A stretch of DNA of 64,000 nt. Origin: Trichaptum fuscoviolaceum (lineage: Eukaryota > Basidiomycota > Agaricomycetes > Hymenochaetales > Trichaptaceae). Shown in pieces: positions 46,929-61,200 of the stretch. Position 1 is the first letter of the stretch; every line of letters starts with the position of its first letter. The stretch spans positions 3,394,941-3,458,940 of the forward strand of contig CAJSYZ010000011.1 of NCBI GenBank assembly GCA_910574455.1. The letters are read 5' to 3'. A program made the position numbers and the translations under genes. The notes under the pieces are model-generated. The model saw nothing but the letters and a program-made list of their open reading frames with translations. It was not told the DNA's origin and did not search any database.

Positions 46929-49900
46929 GGCATACCAAGATATACTGGCAAGGACTTAAGGAAGAGTTTATGAGACTTTCGCGAGGTGAGACAATGCAGA
47001 GGTGAACTGCAGGGACAAAATGCCCTTCATATCTTCTACGCACTGTTCGGAGTCTTCTTCATAAGGAGAGATAAGCCGATAGTCATAATGGAGATGAACT
47101 AATATAGGGCGACATACTCATCTTCTGTCGGTCTCCGCCCGCTCGTAGCTCATATCTGTTTTGGAAGGTACTAGTGTGCGATCCCTCCATTTTCAGCTCT
47201 CCAAATCGTTTGATATCGCTTGCGTTTCAGACAGAGTGGTGTATGGATCAACAGGGTATATACCTAAAAACTGTCTTGTCTTTTTCCCAGTCTGCGGTTT
47301 ATCGACGCTCGTGTTAATGATTAACAAGGAATATTGGCAGTCTTGGGGTGAAGCGCCGAATTGGCCTCAATCACCAGAAAAGTAAGAAGACCAGATTGCC
47401 GCAATTGCCTTGAAATCTTCCTGAGAGCGTATGTGCATGACATTAAGAGTCGGGTGCACATTTTAGGTGCACAGTATATCTATATCGGTTAGCAGACACC
47501 AGCAAAAGTACATGAAGTCATCCAGACGCAGCAGTGGCCGGAGATTTCGAAGACAGCCGGGTGGCTTTCCACGCGAGGAAAGTGCCTTGAACCAGGAAGT
47601 GTCTCCTCTTTTGGATACGAAAAGCCGCCTTCCATCAAGTATGGAAAAGATTGGATATTATTAGACCAGGCCAGGGTATAATCACCCTTTCTCTGGGGGT
47701 TTAGACTGATAAACCTGCTCACCGCAAGGGTACAGTCGCCTAAGAAGGTCATTGCCAGGGCAAGGATGTCCTAAGCGATAGAAATCCCCACTTGTAGCCG
47801 AAAGTTCAGATAGGGAAGCGACTATTCAAGTCAACGATCTTGTGAACCCATGATATGAGAAAAACAGTGCCCCAAGTCCTTCCTAGCTTCCTGTCAAGGG
47901 CATTGGCACTTTGGGAAGGAAGGAATCTAATGGGAGAGAGAAGACGTGTTTGACATGAGAATGTATGGCGGTGGAGGAGAGAAAATGAAGAACCTGTGTC
48001 CTCGTTATTTGGGACTAAGTCCAATATGGTGCTCAGCTTCGTTAAGGCTGTGAACGGGCATTGCGTTATTGACGGCGCTTCCAAGCCATCATAGGCGCCT
48101 GGACCCTTCTCCCGGCGTTTAATGGGTTGGGGGTTCGAGGTTCGAAAAAGCTATCCAGCGGCTTACAACCTGTCGATTGTACTCGTTGCAGGAACTTGAT
48201 GGAGTAGCACTGCTGCTAGCAGTAGTCTAAATGTTAGTGAATATGGTACCTTTCCGGGCTGTCGTAGAATCGTACCTGTTCGGACATTGTACCTTTGCGG
48301 GTATTATCAGACAATCAGAGACAAGAGACTGAATTAATTCAGCAACGGGAAAGACCTTGAGCCCGAGACGAAGAATGCGCGCGCGATGAGCAGGAACAGT
48401 GATGGTAGTGAGAAGCGCAAGTCCCTGCCTCGGCGTTGCCTTCGTTCAAGTAAAAGATGTAGTCCCATTTGGCAACTTAAATCCGGGAGGGCTTGAAGAC
48501 CGTTATACATAGTTCCTGTCTCCTGTACATCACATATGGAATTAGAGATTTTCTTTCTTGACTGCTGAGCTCTCATAGAACAAGAATGACCTCGGCGTTT
48601 TGCTAAAGTGTTGAAGCTTGGAAGGTTTAAATCACGGAATTATGTAAACTCGCGTGCCACTGGGGCAGTGTCAGACTGCAGTGCCAGTGTGGGAAAAACT
48701 TGATGGCAGCGTGCCAGAGTGCTGTGTCTGCTACCCCCACATCATCAGAACCGGACTTGGTAGAGAAATAGATAGCTTTCGAGATACTTCGATGCTACAA
48801 AATATCTCGACCTCAGCGGAAGTATCTGCGAGACGGATAGCTCTTCGGATGATAACAAAACATAGTAGTTTTCATACCGTAAAAGCCTTGCAGTTCTGAA
48901 ACGAATGTCAGTACTTCGTAGGTCTCGCTTATATAGAAGACTGACAGCTAGGATTGCTCGCTCATTGAACTACTACTGATATAATTATTCCTGTTTTACA
49001 TGTGTGCTGCACATGGATGGGTCCAAATTGATCGTTGATATATGTATATATAGTATATAAAGCATCGGCGGAGATACACACAACTTCAGGCAACTAGCAG
49101 AGTCTATGCACGCGATGAACGGTGGAATAATAGAGTTTGTGTACTTTCGTCGACCGATTTGTACGGGAATAACTGGCAAACTTCCAGATAGACATGGCAT
49201 AGTGTCTGGATGAGTAGGAATAATTACAACTTGGTTTCTTCTCCACAAGGGTGTACTAAAGAGCCGAGATCCCTGTGACCTGAAAGAAAAGAGATCTCCG
49301 GTGAATCTGCCGTGGAAGAGTCGAGAGCTTGAGTCTGATCCGCGCCGTTGGCATTCAAGTTTTACACCGAGCCTGACTATACTCATCACTTGCCGGAGAC
49401 CAGGAATAGTACATGATAGTGAGAGTCAAGGGCATGATCAGTACAGTCCATGCCATTCGTCATTTGACGTTATTATCATCACCTGCCAGTGTGGGCTAGG
49501 TAGATGAATAGTACCATATACGATAGGTGGGATTCAAAACACTATTTGAATGCACGGTGACTATCACCTAGGCCTATTGAAGAATCAGAAAACGGGTGAA
49601 GTATTCAGGGACTCAGTTGTAAGATCAACACGGTTCCGTGTTTCAAGGGATATATAATCCGCATATGCTGTACATATGCTTTCGATAAATGGAGTGCCAG
49701 TAGATTCGACTTGTTGAAACAGTGTGGTGTATGTAAACTGTTGCAAGCACTTTTGTCTGAAGAGGAAAAGGAGCGCTGGATTGATACACGTGTGGGTCTG
49801 AATTTCCTTTCTTTCAGCCAGTGATGTGATGCGAAGCAAACTGGACGTTGTGACGTTTTCTGTCTGGGTTTAACATAGGTCGTGACCTGCAACCCCTTCG

Positions 49901-51567
49901 GTCTGGCCCATCAAAATGGAAGCTGAGAGGGGATCCATTGATTATGCCTGAGTTCACGTATCGTAACCACTCGGTGTTAGAAGCTCCCGTCCTCCCAACT
50001 CTATATGTACAGAGAGAGAGAGAGGAACGTGGCCGAAATAGAGTTTGGCACGATCGGAGTCTCAATAAGGCAAGTGAGATCGAAGTCCGACGGGCACGGG
50101 ATGATCGCCATCAGGAAAAGGCAAGTCCTGTCAGGGTGGCGGTACCATCGATAAAAGTCTGACGCCACATATTTCGAACCATGAACTCAACCAGCCATCA
50201 ATGCTTACGACGTCACGAAGGCAGCGAGAAGACCTGTGCATAAATTCCTCGTGTCTGGCGGCCTCTCAGAGACCGCGGGGGAAAGCGAGGCGCCGTATTA
50301 ATCTATATCGAGGGTGACCGAACTTTTCTCTATATGAATAGCGTCCGTTCGATCGACCATCCCAGGTCGAGGGCGAGGCACTTTGTCTCCGGCAAAATCA
50401 GTTTTGCGACTTGGCGAGCCACGAGGAGTGCGGGTTTTAATTTAGCTCGGGAGTGCATGTGTACGAGTGTGATACAAGCTAGGCAGTGCTAATTCCAGTT
50501 CTGAATAAACGATCGCTTCCCCCTTCTCGTCCCAGGTACTTACCGCTGGCGATAGCGCTATGGGGGATCGTAACCCACTTTGTCGATGAATCTGTCTTGG
50601 TGTAGGGTCTTCGAAGGGATGCATGGTCTGTGTCGACGTCATGTCTTATACAGAAGCTGAGGAACAGAATTATGTTTACTGACATACGCTTGATGGCATT
50701 GCAATTGCGCCTTCGTTCATTTGGAAATAGTCATCATATAAGCACTGGCTAATAATCGAATGGGGGGATAGGGCAAGATCTGGTCTTTTATTGTTATAGC
50801 GAACCATTAGAATCTTCTAAACTATAATACATAAATATATACATATATACCTGGTCGAAGCAACAGCATGATGGAACTCGGTAGAATACATCGGGGCCTG
50901 CAGAGGGGCCAGTAAAAAGAGGCAGTGGCCATAATAGTAATGACGACAACATCGAAAGGAGTCCGAATAAGCGTTACATGGTTAAGTTAAACCTAAGAGA
51001 ACAAGAGACAATGGCTGATTGGTCTACAGGTTTACAATCAACACATACAACAAAGGCGGAGGCGTCGAAGAATTTTTCGAAATTCAAGGAGTGTGAGGGA
51101 GAAACGAGGGTGAGTGTGAGTGTGTCGCTCGGCTTTGCTGAGGCTGTACCCAGCCGTCTGCTGTCGACCATCCACATCCGCCTCGAGGTGCCCCCGACTC
51201 GACGTGTCGAATAGAGTTCAGTCTAGCATGGTGGAATGGTGAGCAGCTCCACATCGTCCTAAGCCCAGGCAGCTGAGCAGCGTCGGATGGTTGAGTGTAT
51301 GTACAAGGAGGGGTCGCCGCGAATGAATTGATGTCCGTTTGGTTGAGTTTGGTTCGGAAGGGTCCTATCGGATGAGTCGTCGGGTCGGAGAATACACTAT
51401 TGAAATAAAACAACAGGGGATGAAGAACTGTTACTGAGATTTGACCGCATCCGGAAAGGGGCGAAAGGAGGGGAGCGTTGGAGCGAGCAGACCACCGAAT
51501 CGGTTGGAGTCCGGGAACCGAGAAGCGGACGCGCTCCCCTCCTATCGCAGTGAGATAGGTGGCAAAT
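46929..51567. other. 4.6 kb region without supported genes
   Basis: The open frames here are short, do not begin with convincing ATG contexts and do not join across plausible introns. At 48654-48690 GTGCCACTGGGGCAGTGTC and CAGTGCCAGTGTGGG form a small transposon-type block. The stretch 50960-51567 is probably the 3' region of protein H. Confidence 0.4.
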
Positions 51568-53118
51568 TCATTGCGCCCAAGCGTAGACGTCGAAGGCTGG
51601 TTGATACGTCGACGGGCTGGGGAGGGCTGATCCAGGAGTAGAATGCGCGTGCGAGTGCGGGGACGCACTAGAGAACCCTCTCAAGCTGCTTGGAGACCAC
51701 CCCGAGCTCCCTTGCGAAGAGGGGGATGTGAAGGGGGAGTACATTTGCTGTTGCTCCGCATTTCGAGCGTGCATATCGGGGGTCGACTGGAGCGAGCGAG
51801 CGAAATCCAGATCTTGGAGGTTAAGACCCTCAACGGAACCGGTCGAGTTCTGTTGATGCTGAGACGGCTGGTATACCTGCGTCGAGAATGCCGGTCCGAG
51901 CTGGAACTGAAGCGAATCAGTTTGGCAGCTGTTATTGTTTTGATTGGACGACTGAGGGGTTCCGAATAACGCAGGCTGGAGCTGGGACACTGAAGACAAA
52001 TCGAGCATGTTGGAATGGAAGGCGCCAGAATCGAGCTGGTAGGACGCCGTGACAGTTGCGTTGGGGCCTTGGGACAACTTGAGATCATTGGAGTTCTGTG
52101 GCGAGGACTCGTTCTCGCTGAAGATCGAGTTCATGCCGTCAGGGAAGAACGTGTCAAAGCCATTGTCGAAACGCAACTCAGAGCCATGAGAGCCAAAGTC
52201 TAGGGAAGAGCTGTTGAGACCGTCGTGGATATGAAGACCATGCGGGGTCAGCAAGTCACTGTACGTAGACGAGGGAGAAGAGTCGATGAAGCCCGATGCA
52301 GAAGAAGGGAGACTGCCGTACGGGGTGCCCGTGCTCGTCTCGAGTTGATAGTGAGGCAGTTCCGACGAATGGGCAGGCGTCGCGATGAAGATCGGGCCAG
52401 GCGAAGACGAGAGCGTGGCAGCAGTCGATACGTTCGGTGCGGAGCAGGACCGACGCGCGTGGCTGTAGACGAAGGTACGAGGAGAGAAACCGGTGGACGA
52501 GATCTGCGATTGAGCTTGACTGGCCAAAAGAGACAGGTGCGGGTCCCCGTGGCCGGCAGCACCAGTAGCCTCGAGCTTGTCTTCGAGAGTAAGGTACGTA
52601 GGGGAGGGAATTTCCGACCCCGATGTGCGCGGGGATTGATCTGGCGAATCTGTCGAGGACCAGGTATAGAACGAGGTGGGGGACGCTGTATCAAACTTTA
52701 AGCAACGTCGCTTGTAATTACGTTTGGAATGGATGAAGCTCACAGCTGGGGAAGATGAACACGTCGGGAATGGGTCCATCCGCACGAGCGTCCTCGGGGC
52801 CTGTGCAAGCGCACGAGCTCCTGCTCTTGTGCGGGGTGTACGTGCACTGGGTGCCGTTTATGTAGCACCGTCGACAGAGGGGCTTCTCGCCATCGCACTG
52901 CACATTGAATGACGATGAGGCAAAGGCCAATGCTCAATACACTGGCGACGTACCTTCTTCTGCGATCTGCGACACTCGTCACAGGCATGCTTTGTGCGCG
53001 GGCGCTTCGCCTTGCCCGAGGCACCAGAGGCGGCGGCAGAGATGGAAGAGTTGAGGGAGCGGCGTGGTTTAGAGAGAGTGGGTGCAGAGGATGCGGTAGA
53101 CGCGCTTTGAGCAGCCAT
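51568..53118 (-). CDS. Zn(II)2Cys6 transcription factor H (conventional)
   Basis: Three exons in phase: 52954-53118, 52744-52897 and 51568-52685, about 478 residues; introns are 56 and 58 nt. After a Ser/Ala-rich start and a basic patch (GKAKRPRTKHA) the cluster reads CDECRRSQKK, intron, CDGEKPLCRRCYINGTQC: C-X2-C-X6-C-X6-C-X2-C-X6-C, the classical Gal4-type spacing, followed by YTPHKSRS. The long C-terminus is Ser/Pro/Gln/Asn-rich (PQSSNQNNNSCQTDSL) and suits an activation domain. No fungal_trans domain is evident. Its GC-richer codon use and clean structure set it apart from the array genes. It is a nuclear transcription factor; the target is unknown. Confidence 0.85.
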
Positions 53119-56100
53119 GGTGATCTTCGCGGCGGTGGCGGTTCAGGACTTGGCTGGGTACAGCTTTGATGAGAGGAAGCCGGGACGAGGAGAAGGGGAA
53201 CTCGAGGCGGGTCTAATATAGGACTGAGCGAGCATTCGATTCGAGAAAGGGCAGAATTAAAGACTGGGAGTTCGGAATGCATAATGATCCGACAACGTAT
53301 AGCTAGGGCAGACGGCTTCGAAGGTCGATCAAGATTCTCAAAAGAATTCGCGCAGGAAAAAGAGTCAGATTCACCCATATCCTTATTTGGAAACCAGGGC
53401 CTCGGCACAGCAAAGCCGCACTCCTGGCGCCAGTTCTCGGTGACACGATAAGACCTGCTGACTAAACCCACGTAAGCACGGAACCAACCACTACAACACG
53501 CCCCCAACTGAGCACAGCTGCGTCGGCCTTTGATGCTCGACGACGTCTACGCCTGTCAACCTCCTCTGCATCTGCATCAGTGTTTGAGTATGCCACTCTT
53601 CTTGCTCAGCTCTCATCATGTCACTTTACCTTGAACACAAAACATGCTCAATCGCGAGTCCCGGTAAATTGCAAAAAAAAACATATACATAATCGGTTAT
53701 CCGCAAAAAATCCAATATTTCCCTCTTAGCTCTGCGCTTGGACCATTCACAGCCTGTGCTTGCCGAGGCTCCCGGCGATTGTCGCCATATCTGTGCCTCT
53801 CGCGGGACCAAGCTGAGGACCCTGCTGATCTCGATCAACCCTCCGTGTCATCTTCCCGGATCGGCAAGGCGCATTAATCCCTTTTTCTGCATCTACCCTC
53901 TGAACGCAATGTTTCGCTGCGGCGTGCTCAGTAGAAGCTCCTCTCAATTCTTCACAATGGGTGGCTTCTGAGAAATGATGTGGTGACATTTCTCCCAAAC
54001 ATTGATTTCGAGGAGCTTGCATTTCACTAGCTTCAGATCGGTGCACCATAGTATAGTACATGGGTGTCCTGACTTGGTCCGGCGTACCTTCTATCAAGCC
54101 TTCCGACGTTCGGTATCCTTGTCTTTCATGGTCCGCTATCCGACTTCCACCAAGGGGCAAATCGTTCGATAGCCATAGTGTTTGTACAATCAAATGAAGC
54201 TGAAGAGTAATTGACAGTGGGCGACCCGCTCACTCCTTCTCTCCTTCCCCTCGCCCCTTCATCTGTGGAGTAGTCCCACTGTCTCTGGCACTGGATCGCC
54301 TTCAATTTGCTCCTATTGTCTCTACCATAGGAGCGGAGCATGAGAGGCGTTAACTGCCGGAGGGGGGCTATGCATATCTGGACTCACCGCCAGTGACACG
54401 AGGTCGCAGCTCGCAGTTGCTTCAAACGGAACGTCACACCTTCTTCAGCTAGGGGAGTACGCGTCCTCCGTGATGGACACTCGTTTAGGGCGTAACTAAT
54501 CCCCTTGTATCCTCGACGAGAACCACGACCGATGTCAAGCTTCGGGAGATCATGTCTAGCATGAGCTGCATCCTCATCTCTTTCCGAGAAGCTGCAATTC
54601 ATCCCACGTCGCGTCGCCACCTAGACTGACTAAACTCTGCTATCTTGGCCATTCTGCCTGTATCTAGCCCCGGACAAGCGTCCCACCTGTGAAGTACCCT
54701 AGAATAGGGCATTAAGCACCAGCTGACATTTTTCTCAACCCCGAACCCTTGCGCATTGCGGAATGTGGTGCGTCCTTTATCATTACCTTTAATGACTCGT
54801 TTGGTTTGTTAGCACCGCTTTGGCATTACTTCTTTAATACATATCGTTTTCAAAAAGTCACCTCCGGAGTCTCGGGGCTTTCTGCTTGAACTCTCTTAAT
54901 CAAAGCGCGAGATCATAACTCGAACTGCGGACTACTTACTGATGTTGTTTGCTAGAGGGAAGGATTCACATTATCTTGACATCTGGCGACATTGGGCAAC
55001 CATTCAATTTCTACTGCTCTAATTTCGTTCTTCTTCGGGAGCTCCACCTTCGACAGAAGTTGTCTTTGCATCATATGAACAGAAGGGACTTGAATATACT
55101 AATAAGCAGTGACACAGATATGCATACATTCTCACCGATTAGACAGTGAATTCAGGACGTCCTGAGGGAGACATGTCGATGTCAATAGCGGAAGCAGTGG
55201 GTCCTCTAAAATTCGTTAGAATTACGTGTCCATGAAAATCTATTGTCGGATATTTACGACATATACTTTGTTCGAAGGAAAGGTCGCAGCACGTCATCAA
55301 TTTTTGAACCCAAATTTCATTCAGTTTTCTGGGATTTACCGCCCATCGGACTGGACTGACAATCTGTGGATCATCGTGCGCCTGCCCTGTGATCAGCGAC
55401 TACCTACCCAGTGATCAGCGACTACGCAATGTTCAGAAAGTTCTGATTCTCCACGACAGGACGCGCCTTCGACAATTTAGGTACGGGGCGGAAGTCCTCT
55501 GACACGCCAGTTCCGCTCGGAGCTTAGTGCTTGTAGCCACTCCTCCCCTCCGTCCTGGCCATGATTCTTCTATAGAAGCGTGGCGACAGGCTTTCCTACT
55601 GTGCGCAAGACACTCGGGCGATCCAAGCACCTGAAGCAGTAATCTCACAATCTACTAGCGTAGTGGATCTCTTACCCCCGGGCGACTGCTTTTCGAACTC
55701 CAATGCCAGTCTGTCGGCTTCACCAGATAATTGCACCCCACAGCCAATCATACCGTCCCTTATCTTAGCTGTGCTGCTTAATTACAAATTGCTGGCTCAA
55801 ATAATCCCGAGCGGACATGATGCTGGATAATTTGATAAAATAAATAAAAAGAAAGCAATTTATCTGGTGGTGAGCAATGCAGGCGAAATAAAATTACAGA
55901 TTTCGTGGCATTGTTGCCGGGGGGAGAGAAGGGATAGGCTGTATTCGACAGGATATGTCCGAGTTGTAGTTGTCCGGGTGCGGTAGCACGGACGTTTGGA
56001 GATCTGAACATGACATAGGTCAAGGAACAATCCTCGAGCCTGCGGAATTTACCACTCGACTATCCCCGGGGCACAACACTAGGAAACTCGGACCTGCCAG

Positions 56101-57108
56101 TTCCGGAGATGCTGAGCATTGAGTCCCGCTTAGATTAATGCATGCATAGCTGCCGTAAACTTAATTTCGTCAATGTCGGCTGGCACTTTGCCTTTCTATC
56201 AGTGAGTGGACTGTACAGGGATAAGTAATCAGCAGCGGTATCTGTGCGAACGTATCGTCGAGTTGCCTGCCAGACGATCGCCCTCGGTCGAGGCGATATC
56301 TGCCAGTCCCACATTGGGTCAGAATCTCGACAGATAGCACTCTCGAGATACCGGGGGACACATCGTATTCTCCCTCCCTAAATCTATGTCTGAACTACAG
56401 TACGTTGTGATTAGCTACTCCCTGTTGATACGATAGACTGTACAATCGTCTTTGACATATCACAGAAGGCTTGATATGCTTAATGCTCTCTGCGGATAAA
56501 CGGACCCTCAATACCCTCCGCCTATCGTCGGATAGATCTGAGACCCTTGAAGCAGTGGTTTAATATAAGACTCGTTGTCCTCTATACGCACTGCTCGTTC
56601 TCCTCTATGAATTGCAAGGTTTCGAATTCGAATAAGCTCGCCCGCCGCGTGCTTTTGCACCACTGCGCGACGGTCATGAGGCCTCATAAATCTCTGAGAA
56701 CTCGCAGCCAAAGTATTCAGTAGGGGTCTTAGCATCCAAGCACACCGGGGTGACGGGTAGAAGGGAAGGAAACTGAATGGGCCAGCGGATTTCCGTCCCG
56801 GAATGGGTAATTTCATATCCGAAATTACCTGTTATGGCTAAAATTAATGGAAAGTTATCTACGGATTTGCTTGCCTAATCTGGGTGCAACCTCTTTATCG
56901 GTGGCGTTAGACTCGCAGTAGACAATCCGGCTTGCCTCGTTGCAGGCAGGGATAAGGTGCTTTTGAATTGAATTATACCTCCGATGGTTACAACCCTATC
57001 CCGGTTCCTCGACTACCCTGACTTTCGCTTCACCGGCTTTTCTGGAGGAAGGCCTCGAGGCTCACACCGACAACACGCAGATCGTACGTTGACACCAAAG
57101 ATACATAC
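53119..57108. other. Promoter side of gene H and gene-poor sequence
   Basis: The first 400 bases should hold the promoter of gene H. Beyond that no gene, RNA or repeat was recognised; the open frames are short and unrelated to each other. Confidence 0.35.
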
Positions 57109-57294
57109 CTTCAGATTGCCCACCGATGGATCTCTACCACTGACACCCAGCACGCCTCCCTGATTTTCTAAGTAGACTTCGATCGTCGAACCCTTTGCAC
57201 GCAGGTTTTCGAAACATGTCGATGATAGTGCACAGAGGAACGAGGAATGCACTATTTTTCTCATTTTCTCTGCGCCATCAATTTCACGAGGCAT
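57109..57294 (-). CDS. Possible exon of an unknown gene
   Basis: From the ATG at 57294 (MPREIDGAEKMRK) the frame is open for 62 codons and ends exactly at a GTATGT donor after DPSVGNLK. Nearby minus-strand stretches at 57414-57560 (MRQSLIGLHLAPEGGYF) and 57960-58240 also read as protein beside splice-like signals. They may belong to the same gene. I could not assemble it and recognise no family. Confidence 0.25.
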
Positions 57295-58242
57295 TCTGTA
57301 TACTGCCAATGTTCAAAAAGATGATAAGCTAGAGGACATGAGGCGTTGAAGCGTGAGGCGTGCATCTTACCAAAGCACGAAACTCTATGGTCCTGAATGG
57401 TCTGCTGCGGTCGTTATCCGGCCTCGTTTTCTCGCCATTTCGATCTCAAGTACGACTGTCGCTGTTCTTCGCTGAAATATCCTCCTTCGGGAGCCAGGTG
57501 CAGGCCAATGAGAGACTGCCGCATGTTTCCTGAGAGTCCATTCCTCGTGATCGCGGTAGAGCGCTCTCGATCTTGAGTTGAACTTATACGCGCGCGACGG
57601 ACACGGATATTGACGCTCAAGCTTTCTTTACGCTACCGTACTCGCTGCATCTATGCTTCCCTTGCGAGACGGTCTCCTATGTCCGTTACCAGAAACCAAC
57701 GCTCAAAACAATGCTGTTCTCTCCCCAAGGACTACGCGACAGTCCTCCACACCTCCAGCTTCTATTTCACTCCTTCTCGATCGAGTCTCCTGAGTCCTAA
57801 CCAGTTCATTATACGATTTCTTACTTTCAAGAAGATACATGGCTTACGGTCTGTATGAGTCACTGCCAGAGAAGGATGGAGGGGGACCTTCCTCGAAGCT
57901 AGCCGACGCGCTTCTTTTTCGTGCCTTCCATAGCTTGAAGCAGGCTTTGGTACGATGAAAGACGCTAGTACCTGACCTGGGATCCTTGACGCGAAACTAA
58001 GAAGAGATTGACTGGCTTCTGCAAGTTCGTAAGTCATGTGAGCAGAAATAGTAAACAAGTACATAACAAGCTAAATTCACCTTTCCAACAGATAACGAGA
58101 CTCCGGGAGCTGCCTTGTATTTGTCGACTCTCCAGCTGCTAACAAAGCACGACGAAACGGTCATGGTTAACAGGTGCAAGGAAGATATCGCGAGTAACTT
58201 ACCCCGAGCGATCGAAGTTTTCACACTTGCGGAATGCAGCAA

Positions 58243-61200
58243 CTCCTTGCTCGGCTCAATTGATTCCTCTTGCCCAGATCGTCCCTAGCGCTGTGAAATT
58301 TTCGTCTGTGCGATAGAGAACTGACAAGGAAGTGAAGGAATGAGAGTTTCTATAATGCAACGCTGGCGTTGTTGGACACTGTGAGTCCATGAGTGTTCAT
58401 TAGACACGAGGCGCGGGTTAATCATCGTGCACAACGGGGGCGGCGTTTGGATTTAGGCTTGACTGCAGGGAACACGCGTGCGGCGCTTTGTTGTAATTGT
58501 CTTCTACAGCGGCGTTAAGCATTACTCTGGCGGAACGACTATTCACTGACCAACTCGACTTCGGTTCTCCGTCCTCACTTCGGAACAAAATCGTCAAAAA
58601 AATCGTCAAAAATCTTTGTTATCCTCTGACTCACAGATTGTACAGATTTGATGTCTTCTGGATGTACTTTATGACATTTCTCTCGAGAATGAGTCGGGCA
58701 CAAATTCTGAGGGCCACTGTCAATCGGATCTAAACACCGCTTTCGTCTCAGTTCAACTGTGACCTACTAACTGGTATTATGAAATACTTACAGTCACTGT
58801 CACATGAGGCTTTGTGACAGATTAAATTACAAACACACTCAGGCTGGCAAAGACACTGCCACAAACAAAATCGGAAGCTGCCGATGATTCAAGTTGCCAC
58901 TCCACCGACTCCGAGTCGTCCTCCTTCAGACTTCAGTACCTGTCTTCTCGTCCCTTCATACAATTTCTGCTCTTCAGCACTTGATACGATATTCTCTTGA
59001 TATTATAGAGTTGTCTAACTCTCCATGGGGAATATGGCTGAAGAGAATTACAGTTTCTATTCTTTCCCACCTTATGTCTTGCGGAATACTACGCCCGATG
59101 ATCTGGAGGCATCCTCTCAAGTTGAGCTACGAATTGTTATCGAGAGTTGATAGGCATTTATTGATCCATAAATTCTCAAAGTTGATCCTATAAGCTAGTC
59201 CTGTTGTGTCTTACGGAGCCGAGAAAGATGGAATCGTTCGAGATGTGTCTCGATTCTCTTGTGAGGTGACAACTTTCTCGATCACTTCAAAGCTTGAGCG
59301 AATCTTATTATATTTCTCAATGCGACTCAGCTCGACGCTCAGTCTCAGCCCGCTCCTTGGAAATCCTGGACTGCGAAGGTGTCTCGAAATGTTCATTCGG
59401 CTTGGATGAGAAGTGATCTCTTCACGGAATATCTCTGTCTCCTGCTTACAACGCTTGACACGGCGTCTACAGGTGTAAGGGCGCTATCTTTATAGCATGA
59501 ACCGTCGCACAGCCTTCGGAGCCATTGAACTCATCGTATTCCATGCGAAATAAGCCCTACTTCGGCTTTGCATCCAAGGCAAGCCTACGTTAGGTTCATT
59601 CGAACAGCAAATGGCAAATTGGCCTTCAGCCCTGTTCAAAAGGATCCCTCCTCTTGCATGAATAATGCGGCTTCGAGTGTGCGGATGATAATGCCTCCGT
59701 GTTTACAATGGAATTTATGAGTATATCTAGTTTTGTTCCGCGATCTCGTGATTGATTATACCATCGAATTTGACAGATTGCGCGTGACATACTAACGAGC
59801 GTGGCACCTCTGCAAGGTTATGTGTAAAGCCACCATTCTTTCCGATGCTGTCTCAATGTCTCCACCTTATAAAAAAACTAACCATGGCGTGCTTATTGCA
59901 TAAAGTACATTCACCGACCAGACTACATCGGCACTCGTGGAGTCTGGTGCATTTACTTTATTCCTTGAATGTGAGTTGCATATCCACCGAACCGCAGCAC
60001 TGTCACTTATGCTCCGATTTTTTCTTTTGAAATTATAGTTGTCTGGGCTTTGCGGCCCAGGTCTAAAGCCGTACATTTTCGTGCCTTTCTTTGACAAGGT
60101 AGATGCTGTGGGGTGATGAGTCGTCATCGCCTTTCCGGCGACTGTCTTTCCGTGACCACCCCCGTCAATTCTAACGTTATCGCAGGTATCCATGGTCCAA
60201 CGGAAGTAGAATGGAGTAATTCAGAAGGAAGGATATGAGCATATCATGCGGAGAGGCCTCACATAAGATGCTCGTTTGCCTCAAGCGATCCGATCACCCA
60301 GTTCGGGCAAACATTACATTGTTTTACATATCACGCAAAAGTTTCAAGCATTTGCGACAAAGAGCCCTTGAGTGCTGCCCATGCTTGTCTAATGATGTCC
60401 ATTAACGTCTTTTGTACTCATACAGAGCGAGCGTGCCATTGAATGCATCAGGGCATATGACGTTCTGTATATCGCATTCCGGATCCGAAGCCCGACATCG
60501 GAATGACAATGGTCGGAGGGCCTGGATTCAACCGCGCGTCGGATAGCGGTGTATGTTAAGCTACATCTCCAATCATGCAGTGTAGCTGTTTATCCACTTT
60601 AATCTCCCTTGCATATTGTAGCAAAAGAAAATATATGATGGCGAATGTATGTGAGTATATTAGGCAGGAGGCAGGTCGAAATCGAGACGAACATACCTTA
60701 ACATGCAAAATTTGATATCAGCTTCCTCTACCAAGGAGTGTTGCTATACAAATGCACCTGCCAGGCTGCATCCGACGGAGCTGTCAACAGAGCTACGCTC
60801 CCGCTAGGACATGTACAAGGCTCTTGAATGCCGACGTGCCTATTTGAAATTTACAAACATCGAAAGAAAAAAAATTTGATTTCGGATTGAAGTAAGACAA
60901 TGGATATTCATTATTCGGGACGCCTGATGTCCTCTTTTTTCTGTGTTATTGTACCCGCAAGACCTTTGATTATTATTTTTGATTCACACACTGTACGGCC
61001 ATGACTGTTTAAGCTGTTGCCCAGATCAATTTCGGACTGTCAAGTATTGTCTCCTAATTAAGACTTTGCTTACGTTACTACTACTAGCAGTCTCGAACCA
61101 GACCGCTGCTTCTGATACTTGCCTTAAGTAGCTATCCTGGTCACGAGGCTACTAGTATACTTACGTACTTAGGTGCAGTCACCAATTGAAAGTTACATAA

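Noticed and set aside
49938..50162. Plus-strand frame with an Arg/Glu-rich middle
   Set aside because: It has no intron signals, neighbours or similarity to anything recognised; composition comes from a GA run.
52225..52701. Arg-rich frames on both strands across gene H
   Set aside because: They are shadows of the Ser/Pro-rich coding frame of a well-supported gene.
52740..53507. 255-residue minus-strand frame running through the first exons of gene H
   Set aside because: It crosses both introns and destroys the zinc cluster; the spliced frame is clearly correct.
59867..60193. 108-residue minus-strand frame starting with ATG
   Set aside because: It has ordinary composition but no splice context or recognisable motif; it is within chance expectation for 10 kb of gene-poor sequence.
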